A stretch of DNA of 64,000 nucleotides from Epiperipatus broadwayi (lineage: Eukaryota; Onychophora; Udeonychophora; Euonychophora; Peripatidae), in assembly GCA_028023455.1 (NCBI GenBank), contig JAQFVV010012423.1, positions 4,315,769 to 4,379,768 of the forward strand, given 5' to 3'. The position numbers and the translations under genes are program-made. Below are positions 12,500 to 24,823 of the stretch, piece by piece; positions within the stretch are counted from its first letter, which is position 1; every line of letters begins with the position of its first letter. The notes under the pieces are model-generated. The model was not told the origin of the DNA and made no database searches. It saw only the letters and a program-made list of their open reading frames with translations.

Positions 12500-12900
12500 T
12501 ACTGAAATAACTGTATTAAAACAAATTATGCTTAAGAATATGAAAGACATTTCAATAGGAGTATTTTACCATTTCTTATTTATGAATCTGAAACTTTAAA
12601 AACAAAATATAATGCCGAGAAAGCAAGCAGGTATCAAGATTTAAGAGGTTACAATAAATATGCAATACCTATTGGTAAAAGATATAATAATAGATATGGA
12701 CAGTTGAATTTTTTTCATTTGATCCCAATAGATTGTAAACAAGCTAGAATAAAATTATTTGTAAATTGAAGAAATGAAATAGGAAATTTATTGATGTGCT
12801 GTGGGAAAAAATAAAGGTCAAAGAACTGGATTAACATTGAAAAAATTTTCATTCTGCATTTGATCAATAATTGTTAAAAAGATGATAAAATAATGATGAC

Positions 12901-13665
12901 TCTTGAAACAATCTTATACTGTTTTTTTTTCCCATAAAATGATTAGTAATGATACAAGTTAATTAAAAGTTTTTTTCTGAAAATTCAGTATGAATAGTTT
13001 CAGTTTCTAATCCAAATTTCTTTGAACTAAAAAAAAGATTATTTTAATAAAAAAACAGTAGTTTCATTTTATTTTTACAATTACTTACTAAAAATTAATT
13101 GTCTTCAGTTGTCGAAACTAATAAGCACAAACAAATATGCCCTAAAAATATATATTTAAAATTAGTATTTAATAGATTAAAAGTCAATTATTTTTGTGAT
13201 TAATTTAAGAATTTCAATTAAAATGTTGTAGGCATAATATATAATATTGGTTGTAACATATTCGTATAAGTGTAACCATAACTAATAAAAGCTTTCAAAT
13301 TTTTAAGCAGTTCTCTAAATGTATAACAAATCTTAATGTATCGTTCCGTCATTTGTCAAACATTATATAAATATTAATTGAATATGGTCGATTATTTTTT
13401 ATTCTTCAACTTTTTAAAATAATTTCAATTATTCCAATATTCATATTATGCCCAAATATTTATGTTTAACTTAAACGTCTGGTTATAAGAACTCTAACGG
13501 AATATATATATATATATTATGGTTGCAGATAAAATATATTTTAATTTTAAAAAAATACAAACAAAATTTTTTTGCATAATGTGTTTATATTTATTTTATT
13601 GATTATTTATAATTTTAACCAGTTGTTTAACTTCATTTTAATGATATTGATATTATATTACATAT
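12901..13665. other. AT-rich non-coding stretch
   Basis: Homopolymer runs and a short (TA)n at about 13502-13520; nothing else recognised. Confidence 0.5.
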
Positions 13666-14194
13666 GTTATATATAGAGCTTGCAAAATAAGCTCTTAACA
13701 AGCTTTGAGAATATCCTCAACCCCAGACTGATTTCTGCTTCTGGCATCATCAGTGAGGTGCCAGGTTATTCAGCATTAGATTAAAAATATTATTGACAAG
13801 CCCAGCTCTTTATCTAACGTATAACTATTGAGTAGAAAATCTGAAATTGTCAGACATCCATATGTCTTCCAATCCAGCTATTTAACTCAAATAGCTATAT
13901 GGGACTGAACTAAGTTCAGATATAGCATATGTTAATAGCTTTAGCAATACTTAGTTCACTCCCATATATCTATTTGAGTTAGATAGCTGTATTGTAAGAC
14001 ATATGAATGTCTGACAATTTGATATTCTACTCCATAGTTATACATTAGATAAAGTGCTGGGCTTGTCCTAGTATTTTTAATCTAATGCGGAATATACTGG
14101 CACCTCTCTGACAATGTCAGAAGCAGAAACCAGTCTGGGGTTGAGATATTCTCAAAGCTTGTTAAGAACTTATTTTGCAAGATCTGTATATAAC
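13666..14194. mobile_element. Foldback hairpin element
   Basis: Left arm 13666-13914 is the inverted complement of 13950-14194 with a ~35-nt loop. Examples: AACCCCAGACTG on the left against CAGTCTGGGGTT on the right, and AAGCTTTGAG against CTCAAAGCTT. Arms are about 85-90% alike by eye and less AT-rich than the flanks. No coding frame. Probably a foldback MITE, or two inverted retroelement ends. Confidence 0.85.
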
Positions 14195-14439
14195 ATTTGT
14201 AAATACAAGCTTTATTAAATTAAGTCATGTGACATTTGACTTGATTTTTTTTTTCATTATATTACATATGTATTTAATGATATTAAACTGAATAATCAAG
14301 CTGATAATTCCAATTTCAAATCCAGATAGAAAATAAATATTTATCAAAATGTGTTATAATATCAGTAATTGTACTAATACCTAAATATAGACACATGGAA
14401 TATGTAAATTTACTTAATACCAACTTTGCTTCAGCACTA

Positions 14440-14840
14440 CTGGTTAAGAAGTTGTTAAAATTTAAGATTAATCTACTTCTCTCAGTGACATTTATTTTTC
14501 AGAAGAAAAGAATTTAATGAAATAGATAATAGTAAAGTTATAAAATTAATAAATATATCTACTAATGTAAAATCTTATCTTTATTAAAATAGACATGTGA
14601 TGAGACTAAACAATATAAGATGTTTGAAAAAAGTATTTTGTAATGTATAAGATCATGTTTATAATGGTAAAAACAGATCCTGTTTACCTTGTAGAGATTG
14701 TATTAAAGATATTCCAAAGAAGGACAATATCAATTGCTTTCATTGGAAAGATACAATAGAAAATAGAATACAATTTAAAAGGTGTTAATTTAGAAAAAGA
14801 CCAGTTGCAGAAAAAAGTTAAAATACAGCATTTCAAAAAA
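14440..14840 (+). pseudogene. LINE C-terminal fragment
   Basis: Around 14580-14790 translation gives HVMRLNN, VYNGKNRSCLPCRDCIKDI and FHWKDTIENRIQFK. This follows the pattern 'GHV-RM...GkRsrGrP..RwrDc-K.d...W...a.dR..w' seen at the C terminus of a common animal LINE group. Stops and changes interrupt it. It differs from the tails of the RTE copies here, so it is a different LINE family. Call made by pattern memory only. Confidence 0.5.
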
Positions 14841-15889
14841 TCAAATAAACAGAATAAAATAAGTCACGAATTGGTTTGTATATTCATTGCAAAATTTATT
14901 TCTAAGGTACTATTATTATGTTGTTGCGATTTTTATTCTTGTAACTCATTTTAAAGTTGGATTAGTCAATACTCCTGTGAGTTATTATTGATGACGATGA
15001 TATTTTTTAGGAATTAAAAGGCTAACTTTTAAAAATTTTGAATATTTGTAGTTAATGCTTTATAAAAAAAAATAAAACTAATTACATGTACTAGAAATAT
15101 ACACAAAACTTCTTTAAAAAAATTGCGCTAGTAAAAAGCAGCTACTTTCTAAGGAGATTAAAATTATTTTCTTGGTTTTATTTTTTTTTATACTCTTGTG
15201 TTCATATAATCATAAAATACAGCATATAACGGTAATGTAATTCAAGTATTATGAATTTAATATTTGCAATTTTAAACTGCTACGGTAAATTTACTTTGAA
15301 TAAAAAATAAAATAATATTCTTACATTTAAAAATTTATAATACATAAAGACTTTTCTTTTTCAATGTGTCAAATTAAAATTGTTTAATATTTATTTCTTT
15401 GATATTATACCCAATAGAAAATATTAATATTTTGTACATTTTAATTATTAATATGCTGTAACAGATTTTTCTTCAATCTCTTACTCAGATCAGTTTATAA
15501 TCTGTAAAATATCCATCATTAAAATGTTTGGCAAAAGAAATGAAAATTAATACTATTTATAATAACTTTCTTTTCATTAAAAAACGTTACACTGCCAAAA
15601 TGTCATCATTAAACAATTAAAATGATACAAATCCTCAAAAGATTTAATTGGTTAAAATTAGAATATTCTGTTTAATCCTCCACTAAAAAAAAAAAAAAAA
15701 ACTCAACTATATTTTTGTTTTTGCATATCCGTTGCCTTGACCATTCGACACACACGTAAATATATATGTTAATTTTTCTGCTGTGACTGAAAAATAATTT
15801 GATTCTGTCCCGTATTATATACTAATATGTATATACAGATTTTTGTAGAATATATTAAATAATTTTCGAATGGTATTTTTTTAACGTTT
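14841..15889. other. AT-rich non-coding stretch
   Basis: No recognisable gene or repeat; several A/T homopolymers (for example 15684-15700). Confidence 0.5.
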
Positions 15890-17049
<1,160 letters not shown>

Positions 17050-17050
<1 letters not shown>

Positions 17051-19190
17051 ATGATCATCAAGTTTTCATTATGATGAAAAAATAAAAATTAAATAGATGT
17101 ACAAAGTACTTTTGATCACATCAAATAACATTTTAATATTATTATAGGAGACTTTAATCCTAACAACTGAAAGATGAAAATTCTATAAATACATTTGGAA
17201 CTACCAAAAATGACAGAAACTGATGAAATTGCAGAAAAAAATATATACATCATGATTATTTTTTTGATAAAATTATTAAACAAAAATAGACATAGAAGCA
17301 TCTAGTTAAAAACACATGAGAACTCATTATATTTTTACAATTAATAATACATATTTAGATTGTATTCATTAGAGGAAATAATATAAAACATTGTGTTAAT
17401 GCAAAAGTATAAGAAAATGAAGACTGTTAAAAAAATACTATTAACAATTGGTATTTCTTATCTTCATAAACTCTTTAATGAATACAAAATATATCTTAAA
17501 AATAATTTTAAACTTTTAATAGACCAGGAAAATTATTGAGTCATAAATGAAATCAATAATAAATACTGATATTGCACTAAAACAAAGAAAACAGATATAA
17601 AAAGTTATTCACCAGTAAATGTTTAACTAAGACAAGATAATGTATAAAGAAAACAATGAAAGTATTTAAAAATTATCCATTAAAAATATTAATATCTAGA
17701 ATTATATAAAATGATAAAAAAGAGTAATGATGCTATTAGAAATTATGATTGTAACATGGCAAGGAAAGCTATTGACTAGAATAAAAGTTTCAATATAAAT
17801 CAACTTCTTGATATTGGAAAAAATGTGATTTCAGAATTAAAAGAAAAAAATAAAACTGTTATTTAAAAAAAAAAGAATGTCATCATGAAATGTGAGAAGA
17901 ATTTTACAAATAATTATATTGTAATAAAAAGCAGAAACATAAAGAAACCATTACAAGTACAACTTCTTTAAAAGTCACTATTTAAATAGAAAGCTATAAA
18001 GAAGGGGAAATTTCATTATTGGAAGTATTATTAATAGTTTTTTTAAAAAAATCAAAGGAAAAATAAAATTTTTATTAATAATAGTATTTATCAAATACTA
18101 AATTACAAACATGTATTAAATGATAAAACAAATACAGTAATGATATTGATATTTAAGAAAGATAATAAAAAAGAATATTAAAAATTACAGATCTACTACT
18201 TTTCCATTAGATCTACATAAAAAATTTAAAACATATAATTGCAATTCATATATAAAGAAACCAAAAAAAAAAAAAAAAAGAAAACCAAATTGGTTTTAAA
18301 CTCAAGCAGCTGTATATTAAATAGTGACAGTAAGAAGGTATATATTAATAAGGATGTATCGCAGAATCATACCTTATATCCAAAACTTTTTAAAATAGTT
18401 TTACAATAAATATTTTGTGAATGGAAATAGAATTATATATATACATAAATGCATAAATATTATTTATGTCATCTAAATTGTATAGATCATGTGTTTGGTT
18501 TTTTTTTTTTTTTTTTGCCAATATTGTTTCAGAATTTTTGCAAATGTGGCAGAAGTTATTAGCTAAAAAAATACTAATACATAATAATAATAAAAATGAT
18601 AATAAATATTTAATAATTATCAATTAGAAATAGTTAGTTATGATAAATATCTTCTCAGATTATTTATGCAGATGAGAACATAATGTATTAAGTTAATCAA
18701 CTTGGAAAGAGAGCTTTTGGTAGAAATAACAATACAAAAAAAAAAAATATGTCAAAGTATTTCTAAAAAAAATTTAGTAGATTGGGTTGTTCCAAATTTT
18801 ACATATGTATATAACTTGGATACTTAACAGAAAAGCAATATTCATATTTTATACTACCTAATGAAGTATAGAGAAATGCATGTGGGGAATAGCAAGAAAA
18901 ATTGCAAACAATTATCTCTGATATCATTGAAAAAATAAGAGACTAAAGTGGAACTTGGTTGAACATGTTGCTTAAAAAATAATAATAGATAGACAAATGG
19001 AGTCTTAAACAGATTATAAAAGATCTAAAGAAATATTTTGTATATGGATGAATAAAGTAATAAAAAGGTATCTAGTTAGCTTATGTGGAGAAAGGAGATG
19101 ATCAGATAAACTGGGTTAAATTTATATAAATTGTGTCTTGCAAATAATTTTTAATGATTAAAAATTATAATAATGATTTTATTATGTGCA
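17050..19190 (+). mobile_element. RTE-like LINE, decayed (copy C)
   Basis: Third RTE-like copy. ILIIIGDFNPN near 17133-17170 is the endonuclease GDFN block. Later, AFGRNNNT near 18710-18735 and REMHVGNSKKN near 18870-18900 match the copy D tail (AFGRNDL, ERCMLGVTRR region). The end near 19145-19190 is ATG/ATA-rich. The frame is broken throughout, more than in copy D. Confidence 0.65.
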
Positions 19191-19577
19191 TTATTTAATT
19201 AAATAATCAAATTTATCCAACTTCAATAAGTTGTCATTATAAAACTTAAATTTTCTTGCAAATAACATATAATTATACTATAGTTTCAATTTATGAACCA
19301 TGGGCTGACATCTTATTGTTTGTTTGGAGAAAAACATTTCTAATAAAAAAAGTCCTGACTTTATATTTGATTATTTTTATGAAAAAAGTATTAACTTGAA
19401 TAAGTATAGTAATTATATGTATATTCTCATTTATTTATAAATACATGATTCCACATTTATTATTAAAAGGTTGCATTGACAATAATTTGAAATTGTTGAT
19501 TGTTATTGATAATGGGATTGTCTAAGTTTTGATTGTTTTGTAATTATATATATATATGTGTGTGTGTATGTATAGGG
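19191..19577. other. AT-rich non-coding stretch
   Basis: Nothing recognised; ends at a short (TA)n(TG)n run at about 19544-19570. Confidence 0.5.
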
Positions 19578-19790
19578 TCTATAATAGACAATGTAATTAT
19601 AAGGGACTTGAACTCAGACTTTCAAACTCCCCACAGTCATCCAATCATCTCAGTGTATATTGGAGATTATTTATCTTTTTCACTTGCATGTGGTCATGTG
19701 TATCAGTTGTATTAGATGGATTGGTTAACTGTGAAGTCTCTGAAAGTCTGAATTCAAGGCCCTTATAATTACATTAAATCTAGTATAGAC
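19578..19790. mobile_element. Inverted-repeat MITE with tRNA-like promoter core
   Basis: GTCTATAATAGACAATGTAA at the left and TAATTACATT...GTATAGAC at the right form imperfect inverted arms, with the inner arms GGGACTTGAACTCAGACTTTC and GAAAGTCTGAATTCAAGGCCC. Those inner arms resemble a Pol III B box (GAGTTCAAGTCCC) in both orientations. The core TATTGGAGATTATTTATC...CATGTGGTCATGTGTATCAG recurs at 20165-20310 and 24228-24345. Short frames across it are shadows. Confidence 0.65.
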
Positions 19791-20067
19791 AATTTACATA
19801 TATTTAAATATTACATATTCAGCTTGTATTCTGATCATCCCTTTTCTGTATAATTAAATGGACATATTAAAGTTCTATATATTAGGGGTCAGATTGATTT
19901 ATTATCAACATGGTTATAACAATAATATTGGCATCATCATGATCTTTGATCCATTTATTCTTGGATTTTCAATGATGGATGGCTGAAGAGTTGGAGAGTG
20001 AAAAAGATTGAAGCTTATCCTTTAAAGTTTGAAGATTTGCTATCTTAATATAAACTGTGCAGTGACT

Positions 20068-20071
20068 GTAT

Positions 20072-20105
<34 letters not shown>

Positions 20106-20142
20106 CATCCAACATATATATATATATATATATATATATGTT
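20068..20142. repeat. Paired (TA)n runs around a CCAACA/TGTTGG palindrome
   Basis: Three TA tracts separated by TAATA and CATCCAACATA; the last flank TGTTGGAG mirrors CATCCAACA, so the region can form a hairpin. Confidence 0.8.
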
Positions 20143-20164
20143 GGAGACAATGATCTGGACCAAC

Positions 20165-20310
20165 TAATGAATGCTAGTTCAGCATGAAATATGTATATTG
20201 TTCATTTATCCTTTTCACATGTATGTGGTCATGTGTATCAGTTATATAAAATAAATGAATAACTGTGGGGAGATTGAAAGTCTGAGTTCAAGCTTTTTAT
20301 AACATATATA
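20165..20310 (+). repeat. Second copy of the tRNA-like core repeat
   Basis: Shares TTTATCCTTTTCACATGTATGTGGTCATGTGTATCAG and GGGGAGATTGAAAGTCTGAG in the same order as 19680-19760 and 24240-24330. The B-box-like GAGTTCAAGC is at the 3' side. No inverted left arm here. It ends close to the Penelope-like element. Confidence 0.6.
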
Positions 20311-20342
20311 ATAAATTAGGTTTGATGTCTGTATTCTTTTTG

Positions 20343-20602
20343 AAATATATGTAATATTTAAATCAATATATATATATATCAAAATACAGTAAAATTCACA
20401 AAAATTATAGTTATTTTTAGAAGTACTTTCGACAATACATATTGTAGTCTTTATGAACTATATAACATTGAATAATCAAAATGAGACATTCTTTTGCAAT
20501 ACCCATAGTTCAATGTAGATTTACTTCTCCCACAATTCTGTTATTTTTAACATTTGATGATTGCCTCATTAACATTTGATGATTTTTTGAAATCAACATA
20601 GA
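20343..20602 (-). repeat. Left terminal inverted repeat of PLE 1
   Basis: Reverse complement carries GGCAATCATCAAATG, AACAGAATTGTGGGAGAA and GAATGTCTCATTTTGATTA, matching 22290-22385 in the same order. Confidence 0.82.
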
Positions 20603-20619
20603 CTCTTTTATTTTACATT

Positions 20620-21259
20620 TATTATAGAAAATATCAAGAAATTAAAATATATCATAGATATGTAGATGATGTTTTTATTTGTGGAAAACATGATATAATA
20701 ATCAATTTATTTAATGAATTAAATCAGATTAAGAATATAAATTATAACTCAAGAAAAGTACAATTCCATAAAATTCTTAGATATTCAAGTTATACATAAT
20801 GAATACAATTTGGATTATTTTACGTCAATTAAACAAATTAAAAGTAAGGTTTTATTCCATATAAATTACATGTACCTATAATTCATAAGTTGTCTGGATT
20901 AAAGTCATTCTTATTTTGAAACGAAAAAATATGCAAATATTTTAATGAAAAAGAGAAAAATGTAAATTTATTCGTTAATGATTTGTTGAAAAATTGTTAT
21001 AATAAATATGCTATTACTATTATTATTAAAAACTTTTAAAAGGAATCACCAATATAATAAAACTAAAAATGAAAATAATATCAAAGTGGAATGGCTTCTA
21101 ATGCCATTTATATCAGATGAGCAGGTCGAGTTTATTAGGAAAATTTATAATGGTTTATGTCATATTGTTTTTTTCTCAACAAATAATACAAATAGATTAC
21201 TTAATAATTCTAATATTCAAAATTCAAATTTTAATCAAAATTGTATTATATATAAATAG
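20620..21259 (+). pseudogene. PLE 1 reverse-transcriptase end and connector
   Basis: YHRYVDDVFICGK starts at 20650; YVDD (20659-20670) is the RT active-site motif usual for Penelope-like elements. LFNELNQIKN and FTSIKQI follow across frameshifts. The frame at 21008-21259 (WLLMPFISDEQVEFIRKIY...NCIIYK) matches PLE 2 (WISIPFISNSQVNFL...SNIIYQ) and leads into the GIY-YIG domain. Stops near 20800 and 21257 and several frameshifts inactivate it. Confidence 0.8.
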
Positions 21260-21277
21260 ATATGTAAATGTGGCTTA

Positions 21278-22033
21278 GCTGTTTTTGCAAATAATGCTTT
21301 AGAGCTTCAGAAAATGTTGCAGGAGTTATCAGATGAAAGTAGGACTAAAGATAAATGTTAAAAAGATCAAAGTAATGTTTAAATTTCTCAAAATATGAAA
21401 ATAAAAGATTGATTATGATGAGTTAGAAGAAGTTAACAGCTACAAATGCATTGGTCAGATTATTTATACAGATGTAAATATAATGAATCAAATTAATCAT
21501 AGAATTAAACTTGGTTGGAGTGCTTTTGGTAGAAATGACTTGATACTAAAAGGAAATATATTTATGTGTTTGAAAAGGAAGATTTTTAATAAGTGTTGTA
21601 CCAGTTCTTTCTTATGGATCTGAGATTTGGACATTTACTAGAAGAGCAATACAGAGCCTTCAGACCATTCAAAGAAGTATGGAGAGATGCATGTTGGGAG
21701 TAACAAGAAGAGATCGAAAATGCAATATATGGGTATAAAAGCAAACAGGTGCTTTTGATCTCATTGAAAAATTTAAAAAGACTGAAGTGGAGTTGGGCTG
21801 GACATATTCTAGAAGAGAGTTACTAGATGGACAATTGAAATCTTAAACTTGATTCCAAGAGATTGTAAAAGATCAAGAAACAGATGGCATGTGAAATGGA
21901 TGGATGAAATAAGAAAGTGTGCAGGGGTGATGTGGAAAAGAGAAACTATAGATCACAGAAAATGGATTGAACTTGGAAAGAACTTCATCCTGCAGTGGAC
22001 TGATAATGGTTAATGATGATGATGATAATAATG
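21278..22033 (+). mobile_element. RTE-like LINE copy D, 5'-truncated, inserted in PLE 1
   Basis: Best preserved RTE tail in the window. It begins inside RT motif C (LAVFANN), then ALELQKMLQELSDES, CIGQIIYTD, IKLGWSAFGRNDL, LKRKIF, ERCMLGV, WKRETIDHRKWIELGKNF and ILQWTDNG with a stop near 22012, then an (ATG/ATA)n 3' end. Target duplication AAATGTGGCTTA (21266-21277) and AAATGTGACTTA (22034-22045). It splits the PLE sequence CIIYK-ICKC from CDLLYIGESKC. 5' truncation is usual for LINEs. Confidence 0.88.
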
Positions 22034-22336
22034 AAATGTGACTTACTATATATTGGTGAATCTAAATGTATATTGGAGAAGAATAGAAGAGCATATGTTT
22101 TTCTATAATAGAATTCAAAAAGATGTAAAAAACCTTCATCATCTGTTATATTTGATCGTAATAAATCTTGTCAATATGGATTTAAATTTGATTACAGAAA
22201 TATAAAAATTATGCAAATTGAGCATTGCCACAATAAACGTAAAATAAAAGAGGCTATATTGATTTCAAGAAATCGTCAAATATTAATGAATCGGCAATCA
22301 TCAAATGTTAAAATAACAGAATTGTGGGAGAACTAA
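22034..22336 (+). pseudogene. PLE 1 GIY-YIG endonuclease C-terminal part
   Basis: CDLLYIGESKC at 22037-22070 is the second half of the GIY-YIG core ('YIGes-cs-ekR'). After a frameshift, SSVIFDRNKSCQYGFKFDY, IEHCHNKRKIKEA and LMNRQSSNVKITELWEN end at a stop near 22336. The same order occurs in PLE 2 (CKYKFKFDF, EERNHSKRKIKKA, LINRQAANIKIRDS). Family role: DNA nicking for integration. Confidence 0.8.
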
Positions 22337-22510
22337 ATTAAATTGAAGTATGGGTATTGAGAAAGGATGTCTCATTTTGATTACTCAATGTTATATACTT
22401 GACAAAGACTACAAGATGTATAGTTAAAAGTGCTTATAAAAATAACTATAATTTATGTGACTTTTACTGCATTTTGATATATATATATATTGATTTGAAT
22501 ATTACATATG
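22258..22510 (+). repeat. Right terminal inverted repeat of PLE 1
   Basis: Inverted partner of 20343-20602; ends in a TA run followed by TTGATTTGAATATTACATATGT, mirroring ACATATATTTCA at the left edge. Confidence 0.82.
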
Positions 22511-22889
22511 TATGTATATTTATAAAGCATCAAATGGTTTACCACTTGGAATGACATCCAAAACCAGATAATTGTTAACTTTATTAAATAATTATTTAGG
22601 TAAGATTATTGTTTAGTTTGTATTTTTTATCTTGCTTTTTAAATATATTATCAATTAAAATGAAGTTTACTGTGTTGAGTATTTAGTGTATGTACATGTA
22701 TAGTTGGAAAAGTCTTAAATATATTTCGCATTATGAACATTACTTATTATTATATTTTTTAACAATACAAATTAAGTTTTTTTTTACTTCATTTTACTTT
22801 ATAACAACAATGTTTTTATTTTTATTTTAAGCCACTTTTTTTTTTTTTTTAGAAGTGCAGATGTTATTTTATATTATCGCTGATTAAGT
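22511..22889. other. AT-rich non-coding stretch
   Basis: Nothing recognised. Confidence 0.5.
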
Positions 22890-23031
22890 ACGTATTTCTG
22901 CTTTTTTTTTTTTTTCATATGTCATAGCATCAGCCGGGACGCGAACCCACAACCGTCTGCAACCAACTACTTGCTTGCATGACGGCTGCGATACCTCTCG
23001 GCTAACAACGCAAGTCACGTATTTCTGCTTT
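22890..23031 (-). mobile_element. tRNA-derived retroposon with poly(A) and target duplications
   Basis: Read on the minus strand: a tRNA-like head starting GCGTTGTTAGCCGAGAGG (an A-box-like TAGCCGAGAGG), a long central stem CCGTC/GACGG, then GTGGGTTCGCGTCCC (B-box-like), GCTGATGC and a run of about 14 A. ACGTATTTCTGCTTT occurs on both sides (22890-22904 and 23017-23031), a perfect 15-bp target duplication. That combination marks a SINE or retroposed tRNA moved by poly(A)-using LINE machinery. Anticodon identity is unclear. Confidence 0.88.
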
Positions 23032-24220
23032 ACTGTCAAAAAACATCCATTTAAGCTGACATTATCATTTAAGAAACAAGCCTTTAATCACCAATTTTGA
23101 ATGAAATTTTAATTCGACCTATCATGAATGTCAATTTTAAATAACACAAAAAAGATACATTCTTTATTAGCACTATTATAGTTATGAATTGCACTTACAT
23201 TGAAAATTAATATATATATTTTAAAAAATAGAACATTAATAGAGAAGAAGAATTTATTATTTACAAAAAAAAATATTTATGTAATTTACTTTCTTATCAT
23301 TGTAAAAAAATGTGTCTCAGTTAGTTTATATTTTTCAAAATATAATAACGCTCAATTACTACATTATCTACAATGCAAAAACAAAATCTTCAAATAATTA
23401 AAGTTGAAATTGTAATTTCATATTAACTAACAAATTTTAATTGATATAAAATATATGTTAATTTACGTTAGTTTATAGTTTTATTTAAACCAAAGATTTT
23501 TTTTTTTTTTAATATTCTTTATTGTTTTTTTTTTTTTTTAGTGCAAGGGGAAATGATTTTAAAAAAAGTATATAATCTGATTTTTTATTTAATTATGCGT
23601 TGATTGGCGTATGTGTTAGCTGGTAAAAATAAAAAATAATTTAACTTAAAGCTATCTATAATAAAAATAATTCTACTGTTACAAATAGTAATATGAAGTT
23701 ATAAATATGAAAACTACTATTAAAAACGTCGCTTAGACTTATTTTATAAATTTACTCAGTTTTTGCAAATATAGATAGTATAAGTACATGAACACTCAAA
23801 ATCTAGGTGTCATCTTAAATTTTTATTTCTATGTCAATAAATTACGGCGACATCACTCTCCATTAGCAGCAAAATGAGTTTGATAAAAAAATTTGTTGCC
23901 GCGATGGATTAAATTTGTTCATAAAAATTCTCAGTTGAATCAAAGTTTAGAAATTCTAAAATAATTTGGACATTTTTTTTAAATAAGCAAACAAATTAAC
24001 ACCTAAAATGCAACGCTAAAAGAACTTTCCCCATTAAAAAAAAACATCCAAAAAAAAAGTTGTATAATTATATATAATATAAAACAGCCAATAAAAAGAA
24101 AAGAACTAAAATTTGTTTGTTTTTTTAATATGCTAAGTACAAACTTTAGCTAAACATGTTATATATCACTTCTATATATATATAATAGTTATTTTTTCAG
24201 TTCTATATTAATAAATTAAC
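23032..24220. other. AT-rich non-coding stretch
   Basis: Contains only a short unrecognised frame (23200-23397, 65 codons, low complexity) and T homopolymers. No repeats noted. Confidence 0.5.
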
Positions 24221-24227
24221 TGGTTGG

Positions 24228-24345
24228 TTATATTGGAGATCATTTATCTGTTTCGTGTGTGTGTGGTCATGTGTATCGGTTTATGAGATAAAGTCGATAG
24301 TTGAAGGAAGCTTGAAAGTATGTGTTCAAATACTACAATTAATAA
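24228..24345 (+). repeat. Third copy of the tRNA-like core repeat
   Basis: TATTGGAGATCATTTATC, GTGTGGTCATGTGTATCGG and GCTTGAAAGTATGTGTTCAA follow the order of the copies at 19660-19770 and 20205-20300. Confidence 0.6.
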
Positions 24346-24651
24346 TAATACATTTTTAATTACTTGAAATTTTTTTATGGCTGAACACATAAACACAAAT
24401 TGTGTGTTTGTGTATATATAGATTATAATATGTTTTAGGAATGTTTATATGGAAATATTAGCCTGATAGTTTTACTTTCACTCTTACGATTGGACAGTTA
24501 ATCTTGAATAGGATTACTGGTCTTGCAAGAGCTTTTTAGTTAAATATAAACTCCACATACTAAATATTTCCATATATATATAAACTAATTCTAATATTCT
24601 CATGGATAAATGAATTTATAATATTCTTTCTGGGAGCATGTAATAAAATAA

Positions 24652-24756
24652 GTAGCTGGCATTTCAGTATAGTAAGAAGTACTTTCCTCAGAGCTGCTTC
24701 TTTCTCGAAAAAAAAAGCTCTGAGGAAAGCACTTGTTATTGTACTGAAATGTCAAC
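24652..24756. repeat. Imperfect hairpin (inverted repeat)
   Basis: Arms 24652-24695 and 24716-24756: ACTTTCCTCAGAGCT against AGCTCTGAGGAAAGC, and CATTTCAGTATAGT against ATTGTACTGAAATG. About 20-nt loop with an A-run. Confidence 0.85.
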
Positions 24757-24823
24757 TATTTATGTATTAACAAATGTAAATATATTAAATTTATTAAACT
24801 CTAGCAGATGATCTAATAATAAC

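Larger units (their letters stand above)
8800..12900 (+). mobile_element. RTE-like LINE, decayed (copy B), interrupted
   Basis: Second RTE-like copy. The endonuclease shows remnants of IIQ-Y-ST near 9100 and STLDYILTNRK near 9305-9335, the latter being the conserved 'DYILTN' block. A linker frame at 9632-9820 follows, then RT pieces to about 10848. A DNA transposon (10849-12499) is inserted. The LINE resumes with VLKQIMLKN, then a degraded 'VLP-LIYGSETW' block (LPFLIYESETLKT, about 12560-12605) and 'WINIEKIFILH' near 12830-12870, matching the tail of copies A and D. Not functional. Confidence 0.72.
20343..22510 (+). mobile_element. Penelope-like element 1 with terminal inverted repeats
   Basis: Left repeat 20343-20602 is the inverted complement of 22258-22510. 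Between them, on the plus strand, lie a reverse-transcriptase piece with YVDD, a connector and a split GIY-YIG endonuclease region. PLEs typically carry terminal repeats that can be inverted, and the right repeat here includes the end of the coding region, which fits that arrangement. The GIY-YIG part is interrupted by RTE copy D. Decayed and 5'-truncated. The related copy at 30735-31995 belongs to the same family. Confidence 0.82.

Noticed and set aside
18741-18756. Homopolymer A/T runs (also 9248-9270, 18258-18281, 18500-18517, 27495-27530) as poly(A) tails
   Set aside because: Such runs occur throughout this AT-rich DNA; only the one at 22905-22915 is tied to a retroposon by target duplications.
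20068-20142. Possible CRISPR-like repeat-spacer layout from the TA tracts
   Set aside because: Dinucleotide runs, not direct repeats with unique spacers, and the DNA is eukaryotic.
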